Part shown: in pieces, positions 5,230 through 6,304 of the stretch
How positions within the stretch are numbered: the stretch's first letter is position 1
How the letters are laid out: every line of letters begins with the position of its first letter
Assembly: GCA_003483675.1 (NCBI GenBank)
Contig: DMYK01000057.1
Coordinates: 1 to 6,304, forward strand
Length of the DNA stretch: 6,304 nucleotides
Direction: 5' to 3'
Source of the DNA: Microcoleaceae cyanobacterium UBA11344
GTDB taxonomy: Bacteria; Cyanobacteriota; Cyanobacteriia; Cyanobacteriales; Microcoleaceae
Made by a program: the position numbers and the translations under genes
The notes under the pieces: model-generated
Seen by the model: the letters and a program-made list of their open reading frames with translations, nothing else
Databases searched by the model: none
What the model was told of the DNA's origin: nothing

Positions 5230-6217
5230 TCAGCTATTCAGACGAGGGCGAGAAGCGTGCCAGATGTGGCCTGCAAGCGCTGTTATACCCAAGAAAAATT
5301 GTGCATTTGTCAATCCGAGGCGATCGCTCCCGTAGAATTCCACAGGATAAACAGTCGTGTTATATCCCACAAAAGCACAAGAAAGAAAAGCCATAAAAGC
5401 CAAACCCCCCAAACTGTAACCAAGAAGAGCATCAGCATTGATAATTAAAAGTCGCTGATCCCAAGGAAAAGGCTCAACCCTTCGACTACGCTCAGGGTAC
5501 CGCGCGAGTATGCCACACACCACCTGCAATCAGCATTGAACCAATCCAAATATGACCACCGATGACATCCTCTAAGTTATCAACAGCAGCCATTCCTAAG
5601 ACTGTCCAGCCACCGTTAGCAAACCCAAACAAATAACCAAAAATTGTCGCCGGATTGAGATTAGGATTAGCAATTAAGCGAACATCATCAATTGCACTGT
5701 CATAAATTCCCCCAAATTTCATCGCTTTCATCACTAGGAGAAAAGCACCCAATCCTAAAATAATTAAGTGACTGCCCAAAATGAAACCCAGTTTCTTAGC
5801 ATCATTCCATTCATAGTGAAACAGAGCGCCAAGTTCGCCTTCACTGTGCAAAATTGCCGGGTCTCGAAAAACATGAAAAAGACCACCAGCACCCAAAACA
5901 GCCGATGCGACTAAATGCAATATGCCGATCGCAAAATAAGGATAAGTATCAATCGCCACACCCCCAGCACCAACACCCCAGCCTAAAGTCGCTAAATGTG
6001 GCAGTAAAGACAGGTTTTGCTCGTACATAGGCGTGTTTGGTACAAACCTAGAAACCTCCGAAATAGTAATCGATCCCGCCCAAAACATAATCAAACCTGC
6101 GTGAGCAACATGAGCACCCAACAACCTACCCGACAAATCAGTTAAGCGGGCATTACCGAGCCACCACTTAACATTATTTCCATCCCTTCCAAAGTCGTTA
6201 ATATTAGCAATTGTCAC
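5230..6217 (-). pseudogene. CP43-like chlorophyll-binding antenna gene (IsiA/Pcb/CBP family), frame broken by repeat insertion
   Basis: Family proteins are six-helix thylakoid antenna proteins that bind chlorophyll and surround or serve photosystem I, often under iron limitation. The N-terminal frame (5492-6217) shows [13 protein letters not shown] (18-30), [15 protein letters not shown] (34-48), [16 protein letters not shown] (71-86), [22 protein letters not shown] (90-111), FHYEWND, and [15 protein letters not shown] (212-226). It stops five codons after GGVWH. The rest continues in another frame from 5475 to 5230: EPFPWDQRLLIINADALLGYSLGG, NTTVYPVEFYG, GHIWHASR. Between them lies a 28-nt palindromic repeat; removing it restores WH-T-L-EPF exactly. 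The last lumenal loop (VEFYG to NAQFFLG) and the C-terminus are shorter than in IsiA, giving about 320 residues against about 340. The GTG start (6215-6217) has GGAGA 7-8 nt upstream. Which subfamily it belongs to is unsettled. Confidence 0.9.
5478..5505. repeat. 28-nt palindromic repeat inserted in the CP43-like gene
   Basis: The element runs CCCTTCGACTACGCTCAGGG (5478-5497) and then TACCGCGC. Its outer CCCT/AGGG ends are complementary, and such CCCTTCGACT...CTCAGGG units are, as I recall, dispersed in cyanobacterial genomes. Its 28 nt are not a multiple of three and carry a TGA (5492-5494) in the N-terminal frame, so it both shifts the frame and stops translation. The exact ends are inferred from restoring the protein frame; no target duplication is evident. 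Confidence 0.75.
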
Positions 6218-6224
6218 AGTTTTC

Positions 6225-6229
6225 TCTCC
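6225..6229 (-). promoter_or_regulatory. Shine-Dalgarno of the CP43-like gene
   Basis: The minus strand reads CGGAGAGAAAACTGTG, with GGAGA 7 nt before the GTG start. A TATAAT (6240-6235) lies just upstream but is too close to the start codon for a normal -10 unless the leader is only about ten nt, so I do not call it a promoter. Confidence 0.6.
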
Positions 6230-6262
6230 GTAAAATTATATAGAACTTCCAAAAAGCCGATG

Positions 6263-6304
6263 TGTCATGCTGAGTGAAACGAAGCATCTCTGAGATTCTT
6301 CACT
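6263..6304. repeat. Dispersed palindromic repeat, cut by the right edge
   Basis: The motif starts TGTCATGCTGAGTGAAACG, followed by GAAGCATCTC-TGA-GATTCTTC (6281-6301 region), which forms a nine-pair stem with one mismatch. It resembles the 'GTCATTCTGAGCG..GAAGAATCTC' repeats found in many bacterial genomes. It sits about 45 nt upstream of the CP43-like gene, where a promoter would be expected, and continues past the window. Confidence 0.65.

Noticed and set aside
6235..6240. TATAAT upstream of the CP43-like gene as a promoter
   Set aside because: It lies 17 nt before the start codon, so the transcript would begin at or inside the Shine-Dalgarno, and no -35 is found at the right spacing.

Overview
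The window looks like chromosomal DNA from a cyanobacterium, probably a filamentous non-heterocystous type (Microcoleus/Oscillatoria-like). The evidence is three exact HIP1 octamers (GCGATCGC at 769, 2121 and 5320), many CGATCG cores, a chlorophyll-binding CP43-like antenna gene, a cyanobacterial-type Fur paralogue, and intergenic spacers rich in short palindromes and 'ttttgagttttgag'-like runs. The genus is inference; the phylum is well supported.

Left part (1-2715, minus strand): the streptomycin (str) operon in the order rpsL (S12), rpsG (S7), fusA (EF-G). fusA runs off the left edge, so only its N-terminal 410 codons are present, and it starts with GTG behind a strong GGAGG. A good sigma70-type promoter (TTGCCA, 17 nt, TACAAT) lies upstream of rpsL. 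The 334-nt rpsG-fusA spacer is unusually long and structured: a 25/24-nt imperfect inverted repeat, an 11-nt perfect AT-rich inverted repeat, and a 14-nt perfect palindrome just upstream of a TATAAT. This suggests that fusA has its own promoter and control.

Middle (2716-4257, plus strand): about 300 nt of non-coding DNA with small palindromes, a 70-aa protein of unknown function, then a 283-aa HD/PDE-like metal phosphohydrolase whose central His-Asp pair reads Gln-Asp.

Right part (4258-6304, minus strand): what looks like a decaying iron/oxidative-stress antenna locus. It holds a CP43-like (IsiA/Pcb/CBP family) gene split by a 28-nt palindromic repeat that shifts the frame, an intact small membrane-anchored Cys-rich protein, and a Fur-family gene with at least three in-frame stops but no frameshift. 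Two 46-nt imperfect direct repeats bracket the Cys-rich gene almost exactly, and other small dispersed repeats litter the region. Two of its three genes are broken, one by repeat insertion and one by point mutations, while the neighbouring translation genes are intact.
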